Positions 8,196-15,944 of a stretch of DNA of 19,826 bases are shown in pieces. The stretch is taken from contig PBQF01000052.1 of NCBI GenBank assembly GCA_002724975.1, positions 1 to 19,826 of the forward strand, given 5' to 3'. The notes below the pieces were generated by a model, which was not told the DNA's origin, made no database searches, and saw only the letters and a program-made list of their open reading frames with translations. Both the position numbers and the translations under genes were made by a program. Source of the stretch: Parcubacteria group bacterium (GTDB taxonomy: Bacteria > Patescibacteriota > Minisyncoccia > Phycocordibacterales > GCA-002724975). How positions within the stretch are numbered: the stretch's first letter is position 1; every line of letters starts with the position of its first letter.

Positions 8196-9698
8196 TTGAG
8201 CACACTAGATTGTTTATTTATAGCTCCACCAACAGGCGGAAAAATATACCAAGAGCTATCGAACAAATACTCGCCAATTGAGACTCCTACTTGGGCATTA
8301 TTATTAGCAGAATCATGCCGATCAGTAGAATACAATGTTGGAATTTCTGATTTGAATATTGAAAAAACAGACTCTATTGTAAACAGAATCAAATTGGAGA
8401 ATCCGAAGTATATTTGTATAGTTGTGTACGGACCAAATCCGAACTCTGGTACCATGATGATGGGAGGGGCATTAGAATTTGCAGATATTGTTAAAAAGAA
8501 CTTTCCAAATATCACAATTATATTTGTAGGATCTCATGTTTCTGCACTCCCATACGAAGTGTTAAAAGAGAAATCTGTAGATATAGTACTAACTAACGAA
8601 GGAGTTTATGCTCTTAGAAATATATTAGGTGGTAAATCATTACAAGAAATTAAGGGTATTGGGTATGATGATATGCTAAATCCTCCAGAGAAACTTGTTC
8701 CCCAGAGTAGAATGGATCTGGATCTACCAGGGTATTCATGGGATTTGTTGCCGTACAAACATAAACCATTGGATTTGTACAAATGCCACTTTTGGCATTC
8801 TGGTTATAACCATGAAAAAAGATCGCCATTTGCTGCAATTTATACATCATTGGGATGTCAGTTTAGATGTTCATTTTGCATGGTAAATATCTTGAATAAA
8901 AATGATAATGCAGATATTGGCATTGCATCAAATTATGCTGGTATGAGGTTTTGGAGCCCAGATTTTATTGTTCATGAAATAGAAAAACTATATAAAATGG
9001 GAGTAATAAGAATCAGATTAGCAGATGAAATGTTTTTACTTAATAGAAAATATTACGTTCCCTTTTGCGAAAATATTATTAAACGAGGTCTTGGTAATAA
9101 ACTTTATATGTGGGCTTATTCTAGAATCGATACTGTTAATGATGTAAAGCAGCTAAAATTAATTAGAAAGGCTGGAATTAGATGGTTGTGCCTTGGTATT
9201 GAAAGTGGAGACATGAGAGTAAGATTAGAAGTAACAAAAGGTAAGTTTGAAGATGTTGACATTAAAAGCGTAATAGATATTTGCCATGAAAATGATATTG
9301 AAATAATTGCTAATTATATGTTTGGGCTTCCAAATGATACTTATGAATCTATGACAAAAACATTTACATTAAGTTTAGAGTTGTGCACAATTGTCTGGAA
9401 TGCGTATGCAACAATGGCGTTACCTGGCTCTGAACTATACAAAGAAGCTTTAGATAAAGATATCCCCCTACCTGATTCATATGAGGGGTATTCATTTCAC
9501 TCATATGAGACACTACCATTGCCAACAAGTCAGTTAACATCAGCCGAAGTGTTAGAATTTCGTGACTGGGCCTGGTCAGCTTACCATAGTTACCCGCCGT
9601 TTCTAAGAAAAGTTGAAGAGAAGTATGGAATTAAACAAAGAAAGAATATTGAGACTATGACAGACATAATACTTAAACGGAAATTATTAGGAGATTGA
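8196..9698 (+). CDS. B12-binding-domain radical SAM enzyme
   Basis: About 500 residues. The N-terminal ~190 residues resemble a cobalamin-binding Rossmann domain (FIAPPT at the start, IFVGSH near 110, TNEGVYAL near 135), followed by the radical SAM core. The [4Fe-4S] cysteines are in the CxxxCxxC motif CQFRCSFC (C226, C230, C233 counted from TTG 8181). The next radical SAM landmarks, RLADEMF and CLGIESGD, are also present. Start: no ATG is available. TTG at 8181 and TTG at 8196 are both in frame after a stop at 8166; GGCGAG (8185-8190) sits well for 8196, which is chosen here. Such enzymes methylate unactivated carbons or rearrange rings. The gene overlaps the transketolase gene region at its 3' end, suggesting joint expression. 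Substrate unknown. Confidence 0.83.
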   Translation: MSTLDCLFIAPPTGGKIYQELSNKYSPIETPTWALLLAESCRSVEYNVGISDLNIEKTDSIVNRIKLENPKYICIVVYGPNPNSGTMMMGGALEFADIVKKNFPNITIIFVGSHVSALPYEVLKEKSVDIVLTNEGVYALRNILGGKSLQEIKGIGYDDMLNPPEKLVPQSRMDLDLPGYSWDLLPYKHKPLDLYKCHFWHSGYNHEKRSPFAAIYTSLGCQFRCSFCMVNILNKNDNADIGIASNYAGMRFWSPDFIVHEIEKLYKMGVIRIRLADEMFLLNRKYYVPFCENIIKRGLGNKLYMWAYSRIDTVNDVKQLKLIRKAGIRWLCLGIESGDMRVRLEVTKGKFEDVDIKSVIDICHENDIEIIANYMFGLPNDTYESMTKTFTLSLELCTIVWNAYATMALPGSELYKEALDKDIPLPDSYEGYSFHSYETLPLPTSQLTSAEVLEFRDWAWSAYHSYPPFLRKVEEKYGIKQRKNIETMTDIILKRKLLGD

Positions 9699-9700
9699 GT

Positions 9701-10540
9701 GTGATAGACATGGCGAAGGTTAATTTTTTGGAAAAAAAAGCACATCAACTGAGAACTGATATGCTGGAAATGTGTATTGGTGCTGGTGATGGCCATGTTA
9801 CATCATCCCTATCGTGTACAGATATTATGACCGCTCTTTTTTATGGAGGCATAATGAAGCATAATCCAAATGAACCAGACTTAGAAGATCGGGATAGATT
9901 TATCTTAAGTAAAGGTCAAGCAAGTCCGATGTTATATACTGTTCTTGCAGATCGTGGCTACTTTGATAAATCTGAAATGAAAAAGTTTGCACAATCGGAT
10001 GGAATGTTTGGTGTTCATCTTCAAAAATCAGTCCCAGGAGCAGAAATCACATGTGGTTCTCTTGGTATGGGGTTTGGAAATGCTGTTGGTATAGCTTTAG
10101 GAGCAAAACTGAACCACGATCTTCACCTTACGTTTACATTGCTGGGTGATGGAGAGTTATATGAGGGGTCAATATGGGAGGCAGCAATGTTTGCATCACA
10201 TAATAATTTAAATAATCTAGTTGCAATTGTAGATAGAAATTACCAGTGTGCAATTGACTTTACAGAGGACTTTTTAGCTCTTGAATCGATTGATGAAAAA
10301 TGGAGAAGCTTTGGCTGGAAAGTTAAGAGAGTTAATGGAAATAATATCGAAGAATTGATGCAAGCTTTATATGGATTAAATGCTAGAAGATCAAATAAAC
10401 CATTGGTAGTTATTGCTGATACTATTAAAGGTAAAGGAATAGATCATATTTCCTGCCAGCCCTTATGGCATGGTGGGGCACCGATTAACATTGAAGATAT
10501 AGTTGCTTGTAGAAAAGACTTAGGGAAGAACAATGGGTAA
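9701..10540 (+). CDS. Transketolase, N-terminal (TPP-binding) subunit
   Basis: About 279 residues, matching the N-terminal half of transketolase. It has GDGHVTSSLS near residue 30 (the His is a family active-site residue) and LSKGQASP near 70. The thiamine diphosphate/metal motif starts with GDGELYEG near 150 and ends with the Asn of VDRNYQ. Bacterial split transketolases carry this half and the pyrimidine-binding half on separate genes, as here. Start choice: TTG 9695, GTG 9701 and ATG 9710 are in frame; AGGAG at 9689-9693 is optimally spaced for GTG 9701. It follows the radical SAM gene with essentially no gap. The enzyme moves a two-carbon ketol unit between sugars; in a heptose locus it could supply sedoheptulose 7-phosphate, or act on a nucleotide-ketosugar (inference). 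Confidence 0.88.
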   Translation: MIDMAKVNFLEKKAHQLRTDMLEMCIGAGDGHVTSSLSCTDIMTALFYGGIMKHNPNEPDLEDRDRFILSKGQASPMLYTVLADRGYFDKSEMKKFAQSDGMFGVHLQKSVPGAEITCGSLGMGFGNAVGIALGAKLNHDLHLTFTLLGDGELYEGSIWEAAMFASHNNLNNLVAIVDRNYQCAIDFTEDFLALESIDEKWRSFGWKVKRVNGNNIEELMQALYGLNARRSNKPLVVIADTIKGKGIDHISCQPLWHGGAPINIEDIVACRKDLGKNNG

Positions 10541-11483
10541 AGATACAAAAAATGTAATTTTAAATCAAAAACTAAGTCAACGAGATGCTTTCTGGAGTGA
10601 AGTAGGAGTTCAGATGGCTCATGATGAAGATATTGTTATAGTTGTAGTAGATATGAGTACACCTGTTTTTGATGAAATTAGAGTTAAATACCCACATAGA
10701 TTTATAAATGTAGGTATTGCGGAACAAAATGCTATATCAGTTGCTGCAGGCCTTGCTATGAAGGGGAAAAAAGTTTTTGTTTATGCAATTGCATCGTTTA
10801 TGGTTCTTAGATGCTTTGAACAAATTAGAGTGAATTGCTCAATAATGGGATTGCCAATTACTATTGTAGGGGTAGGTGCTGGCTTTAGTTATGATGACTC
10901 CGGTCCAACTCACCATCTATTTGAAGATGTTGCTGTGATGAGGTCTCTTCCAGGTATGTTGATTCATAGTGTTAGCGATAACACTATGTCAAAGACAGTC
11001 GCACAAAAATCGATAGAGCTAACTGTACCAAATTACGTTAGATTAGATAGACATATTACAAATGAACTATCTGAGGAACAGTTTGATAGTAAATCTGGAT
11101 TTAGAATTATAGATGAAAACAGTAATCAAGATGTGTCTTCTGCAATTATTACAACAGGATATATGAATAAAGTGGCGGTTAATGTTTCAAAAGAAGTTAA
11201 AATATTAGTTGTGGATGTATACCAAATACCATGTAATATCAAGAAACTTTTTGATTCACTTATAGAGGTTGGTATAAAGAAAATCTATGTTTTAGAAGAA
11301 AATTTTTTGCCTGGTGGATTGGGTTCATATGTTCTTGAAATGTCAAATCCAACTCCAATAGAGATTGAACTATTAGCTATGGATCATAAATGGGTATATG
11401 AATATGGAGGAAGAGAAGCAAACCAAAAACTCCATGGAATAGATGCACAATCCCTGATAAGAAAGATTAGTGGCGATGAATAA
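10533..11483 (+). CDS. Transketolase, C-terminal (pyrimidine-binding) subunit
   Basis: A 316-residue partner of the preceding subunit. It carries NVGIAEQN (59-66) with Glu64, the residue that activates the thiamine aminopyrimidine. Next comes the conserved YAIASFMVLRCFEQIR stretch, GVGAGFSYDDSGPTHH (a phosphate/substrate-binding loop), and the C-terminal transketolase domain with VLEENFLPGGLGS. Together the two subunits have all the parts of one active enzyme. The start overlaps the previous gene by eight bases and is preceded by AGGGA (10522-10526), an excellent ribosome-binding site. A DXS-like or other TPP enzyme is less likely from the order and size of the pieces. Having a dedicated transketolase inside a polysaccharide locus is unusual and points to a specialised substrate or precursor need. 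Confidence 0.87.
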   Translation: MGKDTKNVILNQKLSQRDAFWSEVGVQMAHDEDIVIVVVDMSTPVFDEIRVKYPHRFINVGIAEQNAISVAAGLAMKGKKVFVYAIASFMVLRCFEQIRVNCSIMGLPITIVGVGAGFSYDDSGPTHHLFEDVAVMRSLPGMLIHSVSDNTMSKTVAQKSIELTVPNYVRLDRHITNELSEEQFDSKSGFRIIDENSNQDVSSAIITTGYMNKVAVNVSKEVKILVVDVYQIPCNIKKLFDSLIEVGIKKIYVLEENFLPGGLGSYVLEMSNPTPIEIELLAMDHKWVYEYGGREANQKLHGIDAQSLIRKISGDE

Positions 11484-11581
11484 CTATATTTAAACCTTTA
11501 AATGAATGATTATTTTTAAGACAAAGCAACCGTAACTGCATATGTTATTTAAAAATAATATTATGAGAGGGAAGTTAAATA

Positions 11582-12088
11582 ATGATTGTTGAAGATAGTA
11601 AGTTAAGTAAAGTAAAAGTTGTCACCCATACTGATACATTCGAAGATTTTCGAGGTGAGTATGTAGAAACGTATAATAAAAAATTGTATTTTGACAAAGG
11701 TATTTCTGTTGATTTTGTTCAAGATGATTATTCTTGGTCTACAAAGAACGTATTAAGAGGTCTACATGGAGACGATAAAATATGGAAGTTAGTATGTTGT
11801 CCCTTTGGAAAATATTACTTAGTGGTACTTGATCTTGATAAAGGATCTTCAACATATAAACAATGGGAATCTTTTGTTTTATCAGACAATAATAAAAAAC
11901 AAGTTTTAATACCTCCAAATCACGCTAATGGGCATCTTATACTAAGTAAAAAAGCTATTTTTCAGTACAAACAGTCTGAATACTATTCACCAGGTGAACA
12001 ATTTACTATCAAATATAATGATCCAGAATATAATATTTGGTGGCCAATTAATAACCCAATATTATCAAAAAGAGATCAATGTAATTAA
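11582..12088 (+). CDS. RmlC-like cupin, probable nucleotide-ketosugar 3,5-epimerase
   Basis: A 168-residue protein of the dTDP-4-dehydrorhamnose 3,5-epimerase family. It has DFRGEYVE (22-29), VLRGLHG (57-63) with the catalytic-type His62, and SEYYSPGEQ followed by YNDPEYNIWWP. Where RmlC usually has AHG, this protein has HANGH (114-118), so that position is Asn. Divergent family members in Campylobacter act on GDP-4-keto-6-deoxy-heptose rather than on dTDP sugars. The neighbouring HddA and HddC genes favour such a GDP-heptose substrate (inference). It is preceded by a strong GAGAGGGA ribosome-binding sequence about nine bases before the ATG, after a 98-base gap, so it may be translated independently of the transketolase genes. 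No rmlA, rmlB or rmlD is visible. Confidence 0.82.
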   Translation: MIVEDSKLSKVKVVTHTDTFEDFRGEYVETYNKKLYFDKGISVDFVQDDYSWSTKNVLRGLHGDDKIWKLVCCPFGKYYLVVLDLDKGSSTYKQWESFVLSDNNKKQVLIPPNHANGHLILSKKAIFQYKQSEYYSPGEQFTIKYNDPEYNIWWPINNPILSKRDQCN

Positions 12089-12095
12089 TTCATCA

Positions 12096-12794
12096 GTGCA
12101 TACGGCTATTATCCTTGCTGGGGGACTAGGGACACGTTTAAGAGAAACGGTTCCAAATTTATCTAAACCCATGGCTCCTATTCTCGATCGCCCATTTTTA
12201 GAATATCAAATGGACTATTGGATAAAGCAGGGTATAGATCACTTTGTACTTTCTGTTGGATATATGAAAGAAGTAATTGTTAACCATTTTGGTAACAGCT
12301 ATTGTAATGTATCTATCGAGTATGCGGTTGAAGATACGCCATTGGGAACTGGAGGCGGGATGTTGAATGCAGCTCAAGATTTAACTGAGCCATTCATTGT
12401 TCTCAACGGGGATACATTTTTTGAAGTAGTTTTGAGTGATCTGAATGCTTTTCATCAAAAACAAAAATCAGAGTGGACTCTTTCACTTTATAGGATGAAT
12501 CAAGCAGAACGCTATATGGGGGTTGAGATAGATGAAAGAGGACGTATTTTATCTATGCAATCAGAATCATTAAATATGAATAGTTTAGCAAATGGGGGTG
12601 TATACCTTATAAATCCTTCAGTAGTCAATAAATTTACAAAAAATATGGGAAAAAAAACTTCATTAGAGGATGATTTGCTACCTGATTTTATGTCTAGTGG
12701 TGGTGAGTTATTTGGTATGCAATTTTTTGGTAAATTTATTGATATCGGCGTAGCCGCAGATTATCTTAGCGCAGAAGCAATTTTGCTACAATAA
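12096..12794 (+). CDS. hddC: D-glycero-alpha-D-manno-heptose-1-phosphate guanylyltransferase type
   Basis: A 232-residue NTP_transferase. The N-terminus AIILAGGLGTRLRETVP with SKPMAPI is the typical HddC form of the nucleotide loop. It is followed by TPLGTGGGM (81-89), LNGDTFF (103-109) with the metal-binding Asp, and FIDIGVAADY near the end. It would make GDP-D-glycero-alpha-D-manno-heptose from GTP and the heptose 1-phosphate. Start choice: the frame is open upstream as far as an ATG at 11994, but that stretch lies inside the epimerase gene. GTG at 12096 puts the conserved motif at residue 4 and gives the usual HddC length. The gap to the epimerase stop is then only seven bases. Other alpha-sugar-1-phosphate substrates remain possible. 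It is the last intact gene before the IS remnant. Confidence 0.85.
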   Translation: MHTAIILAGGLGTRLRETVPNLSKPMAPILDRPFLEYQMDYWIKQGIDHFVLSVGYMKEVIVNHFGNSYCNVSIEYAVEDTPLGTGGGMLNAAQDLTEPFIVLNGDTFFEVVLSDLNAFHQKQKSEWTLSLYRMNQAERYMGVEIDERGRILSMQSESLNMNSLANGGVYLINPSVVNKFTKNMGKKTSLEDDLLPDFMSSGGELFGMQFFGKFIDIGVAADYLSAEAILLQ

Positions 12795-12819
12795 GGACAT
12801 AGATTCATATAATAATGGA

Positions 12820-12977
12820 ATGGTTCGCCCCATCCCTCAAGGTCATACAATGATGACTTTGATAACGGCTTCTATGTAAGACCAAACGACAAGGTGATGG
12901 AGCAGACCATGAGCAAGGATAACGAAAAACGAGCAATCAGGAAAATTGGAATCGATCTGGCCTGCAGGGCAGATTGA
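12820..12977 (+). mobile_element. Possible 5' end fragment of an IS110-type element
   Basis: An ATG at 12909, preceded by a well placed GGAG (12899-12902), opens a 22-codon frame reading MSKDNEKRAIRKIGIDLA and then a few unrelated residues to TGA at 12975. IGIDLA within about 20 residues of the start is typical of IS110-family transposases (the first catalytic Asp lies in this segment). The homology would break at about 12959, where the IS30 remnant begins on the other strand. The 90 bases upstream would then be the element's non-coding end. The match is short, so this is tentative. Confidence 0.35.
12841..12883 (+). repeat. Imperfect stem-loop upstream of the IS110-like start
   Basis: GGTCATACA (12841-12849) and TGTAAGACC (12875-12883) are complementary at eight of nine positions, with a loop of about 25 bases. 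It ends 25 bases before the ATG of the IS110-like fragment. In IS110-family elements the non-coding end carries the structured bridge RNA, so this could be a remnant of one; an accidental inverted repeat is equally possible. Confidence 0.4.
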
Positions 12978-13607
12978 GCATCACTCCCATCCATCCTGGC
13001 CATCAGCAGGTATCGACTCTGTCGCTCAACTAGGGTACTGATTGCACTCTGGTTCCTGGCTCCTTTGATGAGATCTCCCTCCCAGTGCCAGGTACCTACC
13101 GCTCTTCTACCTCAGTAGGCTGGTCATGGATACTGACCATATTAGGAATCTGTCCTCTACGGTCAGTTCCACGGCTTCTAGGACGACGATGCTGCTTGCC
13201 CTGACGGAGAGATTCTATCAACTCCTTGCGAAGCTCCCCCTTTGGAAGGGCATAGTGGGCGGCATATATATATACTCGTGAGAAACTTGTTTGGATGGAT
13301 TATCGGGGTTCATCCGCCTCAGTCTGCCAGCAATCTGCTCCGGGGACCAGTCAGCCATGATCAAGGCCATTACCACTTCCCATAGAACAGTCCCTGGAAT
13401 CAGTTTATTTCTGCGTGCAGAGCACCTTTTTCAGGTACTGGCTGCCTGATTGGCCGCTTTCACATGATAAGTTAGACGGGTCAGGAGATTGCTTGATCTC
13501 CCTACTGATTGTGCAGTGAGAACCACCAAGAATATTAGCTATCTTCCTGATGCTACTCTGCCTTTTCAGTTCGGCCAGTTTTCTATTTATGCGCTGTAGA
13601 AAGATGG
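12958..13607 (-). pseudogene. IS30-family transposase remnant
   Basis: Reading the minus strand from about 13607 downwards gives a recognisable IS30-family transposase in several frames. First is a helix-turn-helix segment with KIANILGGSHCTISREI; next DWSPEQIAGRLRRMNPDNPS and QVSHEYIY; then LPKGELRKELIESLRQGK and RRGQIPNMVSI; finally WEGDLIKG, around the first catalytic Asp of the DDE triad, and STLVERQSRYLLMARM. The frame changes at least three times, there is an in-frame TAG just before the WEGDLIKG segment, and one shift falls on an AT dinucleotide run (13264-13274). The C-terminal half with the remaining DDE residues is missing, cut near 12958. No intact start codon is seen. It is higher in GC than its neighbours. 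It cannot make an active transposase. Confidence 0.85.
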
Positions 13608-13647
13608 GGGTGTTGACAGGTTGTATGATCTGTTAGTGGCAACACCC
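13608..13647. repeat. Inverted repeat at the outer edge of the IS30 remnant
   Basis: GGGTGTTG (13608-13615) and CAACACCC (13640-13647) are perfect inverted repeats of eight bases, extendable to 10 of 12 matches, enclosing 24 bases. They lie just upstream of the transposase N-terminus on its strand. The pair may include the terminal inverted repeat of the IS30 element or act as a small hairpin. No matching end is visible on the other side (12795-12960), consistent with loss of that end. Confidence 0.45.
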
Positions 13648-13705
13648 TATACGATTATTGTTGCACATGGAATTAGAGACTAGCTTATATAAATAAGGAT
13701 AAGTA

Positions 13706-14644
13706 ATGATATACAATATTTTAGTAACGGGAGGAGCAGGCTATTTGGGATCAACTATGGTGCCTGATTTACTTGCTGCAGGGCATAAGGTGACGGTTTT
13801 AGATAACTTTATGTTTAAGCAAACCAGTCTAAATCACTGTGCTTACCATCCTAACTTTTCAGTTGTTGAAGGAGATATTCGTGTCGAAAAGACTATGGAA
13901 ACTCTGATGAAGAATGTGGATGTTATTATACCATTGGCTGCTCTAGTTGGTGCACCACTCTGTGGCCTTGACCCCATTGGTGCAACAACGATTAATCATG
14001 ATGCTATTGAGTTAATGCTAAAACTTCTTTCTAAAGACCAGATAGTCTTAATGCCTACAACTAACAGTGCATATGGTACAGGAGATAAAGATAACTACTG
14101 TAACGAGGAGTCAACTTTAAGGCCAATCTCACAATATGCAATTGAGAAGGTTGAAATTGAGAAACATCTAATGGATCACCCGAATGCAATTAGTTTTCGC
14201 TTGGCAACAGTGTTTGGTATGTCGCCTCGTATGCGTATTGATCTACTAGTGAATGATTTTACCTATCGCGCAGTGAATGATCATTTCGTTGTTTTATTTG
14301 AGAGCCATTTTAAGCGCAATTTTATCCATGTAAGAGATGTATCCAGAGTATTTCAGCACGCATTAAATAATCATGACACAATGAAAGGCGAGATCTATAA
14401 TGTTGGACTATCTGATGCTAATGTTTCTAAAAAGGAGCTTTGTGAGCATATTCAAAAACAGATTCCAGAATTTATCTTTATTGATGAGCAGGTAGGTAAA
14501 GACCCAGATCAGCGCAACTATATCGTCTCTAATGAGAAAATTGAAGCGACAGGATTTAAGCAAGAATTCTCTCTAGATCGTGGAATTTGTGAATTAATCA
14601 AAGGATACACTATGATCAAAAATAGTCGTTATGGAAATGTTTAG
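13706..14644 (+). CDS. NAD-dependent epimerase/dehydratase (extended SDR)
   Basis: A complete 312-residue extended SDR. It has the dinucleotide loop TGGAGYLGS (8-16) with DN at the end of strand 2 (NAD type), a TTNSAYG serine motif (118-124) and the catalytic YAIEK (Tyr144, Lys148). FRLATVFG and NFIHVRDVSRVF follow at the substrate-side positions, and IYNVG near the C-terminus is usual for the family. It probably modifies a nucleotide sugar, as an epimerase, dehydratase or 4-ketoreductase; no diagnostic TDE dehydratase motif is apparent. A good AAGGA ribosome-binding site precedes the ATG. It is the first intact gene after the IS debris and is followed at 20 bases by a pseudogene. With the GDP-heptose genes upstream it could be the dehydratase or reductase missing from that pathway (inference). 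Confidence 0.88.
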   Translation: MIYNILVTGGAGYLGSTMVPDLLAAGHKVTVLDNFMFKQTSLNHCAYHPNFSVVEGDIRVEKTMETLMKNVDVIIPLAALVGAPLCGLDPIGATTINHDAIELMLKLLSKDQIVLMPTTNSAYGTGDKDNYCNEESTLRPISQYAIEKVEIEKHLMDHPNAISFRLATVFGMSPRMRIDLLVNDFTYRAVNDHFVVLFESHFKRNFIHVRDVSRVFQHALNNHDTMKGEIYNVGLSDANVSKKELCEHIQKQIPEFIFIDEQVGKDPDQRNYIVSNEKIEATGFKQEFSLDRGICELIKGYTMIKNSRYGNV

Positions 14645-14664
14645 TTGACTAGAGTAATTTTATA

Positions 14665-15869
14665 ATGAGTCACTCATCTGATTACCTGATTGTAGGTGCA
14701 GGAATTATCGGCTTAGCCATTGCCTGGGAGCTAAGAAAGAGACATCCATCAGCAAGTATCACTATTTTAGAAAAAGAACCTGAAGTCGGCTTACACGCAA
14801 GTGGTCGAAATAGCGGGGTACTGCACTCCGGAATTTACTATGGTAGTGACACTCTATAGGCAAAAGTTCGCTCCTCGGGAGCAGAAAAGATGCAGGAGTT
14901 TGCTAAGGTGTACAGTATTGCTTGTAACCGTTCAGGCAAAATTATCATCGCAACTTCTTAGGCTGATCTGCCTAGCATTGACCGTCTATTAACAAATGCT
15001 GAAGACAACAGTATAAAAGTAAAACGAATAGATGAGCAGGTGATCAAAAAAATTGAAACTCATGCGTCACCCTACCGAACAGGTATTTATAGTCCAGATA
15101 CTGCAGTGAGTGATAGTAAATCCGTGGCAAAAAAACTTTATTCATTGCTAAAAGAGCAAGATGTTAAATTTGAATTAAGCTTTCCATTGTTGGAGCAGAA
15201 TGAACAAGAGAAAACTGTATCAACACAAAACAGAAAAATATCCTACGGTTACGTCTATAATTGTGCAGGTGCACACGCCGATCGTGTAGCAAAACTATTT
15301 GGAAAAGGTGAGGATTACACAATGGTAAGTTTTAAAAGGATCTTATAAGTTAAGGTCTGAAAGTGATCACATGGTAAAGAGTAATATATATCCTGTGCCA
15401 GATATCAAACTCCCATTTCTTGGGGTACATCTGACAAGAGTAATCAATGGTGAGGTTTATGTTGGTCCTACGGCAATCCCTACTTGGTCGTGAAAATTAT
15501 GGTGTTTTAAAAGGAATTGAGTTAGCAGAGGGCCTGAAATTTGGTTCCGAGTTAGCAAGCATGTAACTAAATAATAAAAGTAATTATAGGCTATTTGTCG
15601 ATGCGGAAATTAGGAAATATCTGAAACCATGGTTCGTTAAATCAGCTCAGAAATTAATGGCTTATCTGAGAACTGAAGATTTGATACCTAGTGATAAAGT
15701 GGGAATTCGTCTGCAATTAGTTAACACAAAAATAGGTTATGTTGAGATGGATTATATCATTGAGCAAACGAATAGTAGTGTACATATTTTAAATGCAATT
15801 TCACCTGCATTTACTAGTTCTTTTAGCTTTGCTGAATTTATACTTGATTATGTAGAAGACACAAGATAA
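14665..15869 (+). pseudogene. L-2-hydroxyglutarate oxidase-like FAD oxidoreductase, decayed
   Basis: The region reads through as one LhgO-family protein of about 400 residues if its lesions are ignored. The N-terminus has the FAD motif VGAGIIGLAIAWEL, then SGRNSGVLHSGIYY. In the middle are YNCAGAHADRVAKLFG and PVPDIKLPFLGVHLTR with a following GPTAIP. The C-terminus has VGIRLQLV and HILNAISPAFTSS. Lesions seen: in-frame TAG at 14857-14859, TAG at 14959-14961, a frameshift near 15340 (frame 1 to 2), another near 15486 (frame 2 to 3), and TAA at 15564-15566. Five lesions in different places exclude a functional product. LhgO oxidises L-2-hydroxyglutarate to 2-oxoglutarate; relatives in sugar loci may use other 2-hydroxy acids. 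Its loss implies a step of the ancestral pathway is gone or was never needed here. Confidence 0.9.
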
Positions 15870-15944
15870 CTATAGACTTGTGACTACAAATAATAGCTGT
15901 AAATTATTTCAAATGGAAAGCTAACTACATAATATAGAGTAAAT

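Larger units (their letters stand above)
12795..13705. other. Gene-free interval between hddC and the SDR gene, filled by IS debris
   Basis: This 911-base stretch has no intact gene on either strand. From left to right it holds about 25 bases of AT-rich spacer, the IS110-like fragment, the decayed IS30 transposase, a short inverted repeat, and about 55 AT-rich bases leading into the next gene. The final part includes AAGGA at 13695-13699, six bases before the ATG at 13706, which is a clear ribosome-binding site. No tRNA or attachment site was recognised. The interval probably breaks the transcript between the two halves of the locus unless a promoter in the spacer or the IS end restores it. 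Confidence 0.75.

Noticed and set aside
8165..8515. Minus-strand open frame of 116 codons opposite the radical SAM gene.
   Set aside because: It lies wholly opposite a gene with clear motifs, and its translation resembles no family; the same holds for the other antisense frames.
11994..12095. An upstream ATG start giving the HddC-type protein 34 extra residues.
   Set aside because: The extension overlaps the epimerase gene in another frame, has no resemblance to family N-termini, and the GTG at 12096 gives the normal family length.
13264..13274. AT dinucleotide run as a phase-variation tract.
   Set aside because: It is short and lies inside a transposase remnant already broken at several other places, so slippage there could not switch on a functional gene.
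14857..14961. Two in-frame TAG codons in the LhgO-like gene, suggesting amber readthrough or a recoded residue.
   Set aside because: The same gene also has two frameshifts and a TAA, so simple decay explains all lesions; other genes in the window give no sign of recoding.
15657..15869. A separate 70-residue small protein gene.
   Set aside because: Its sequence is the C-terminal end of the LhgO-like pseudogene and the family match continues upstream in the same frame past the TAA at 15564.
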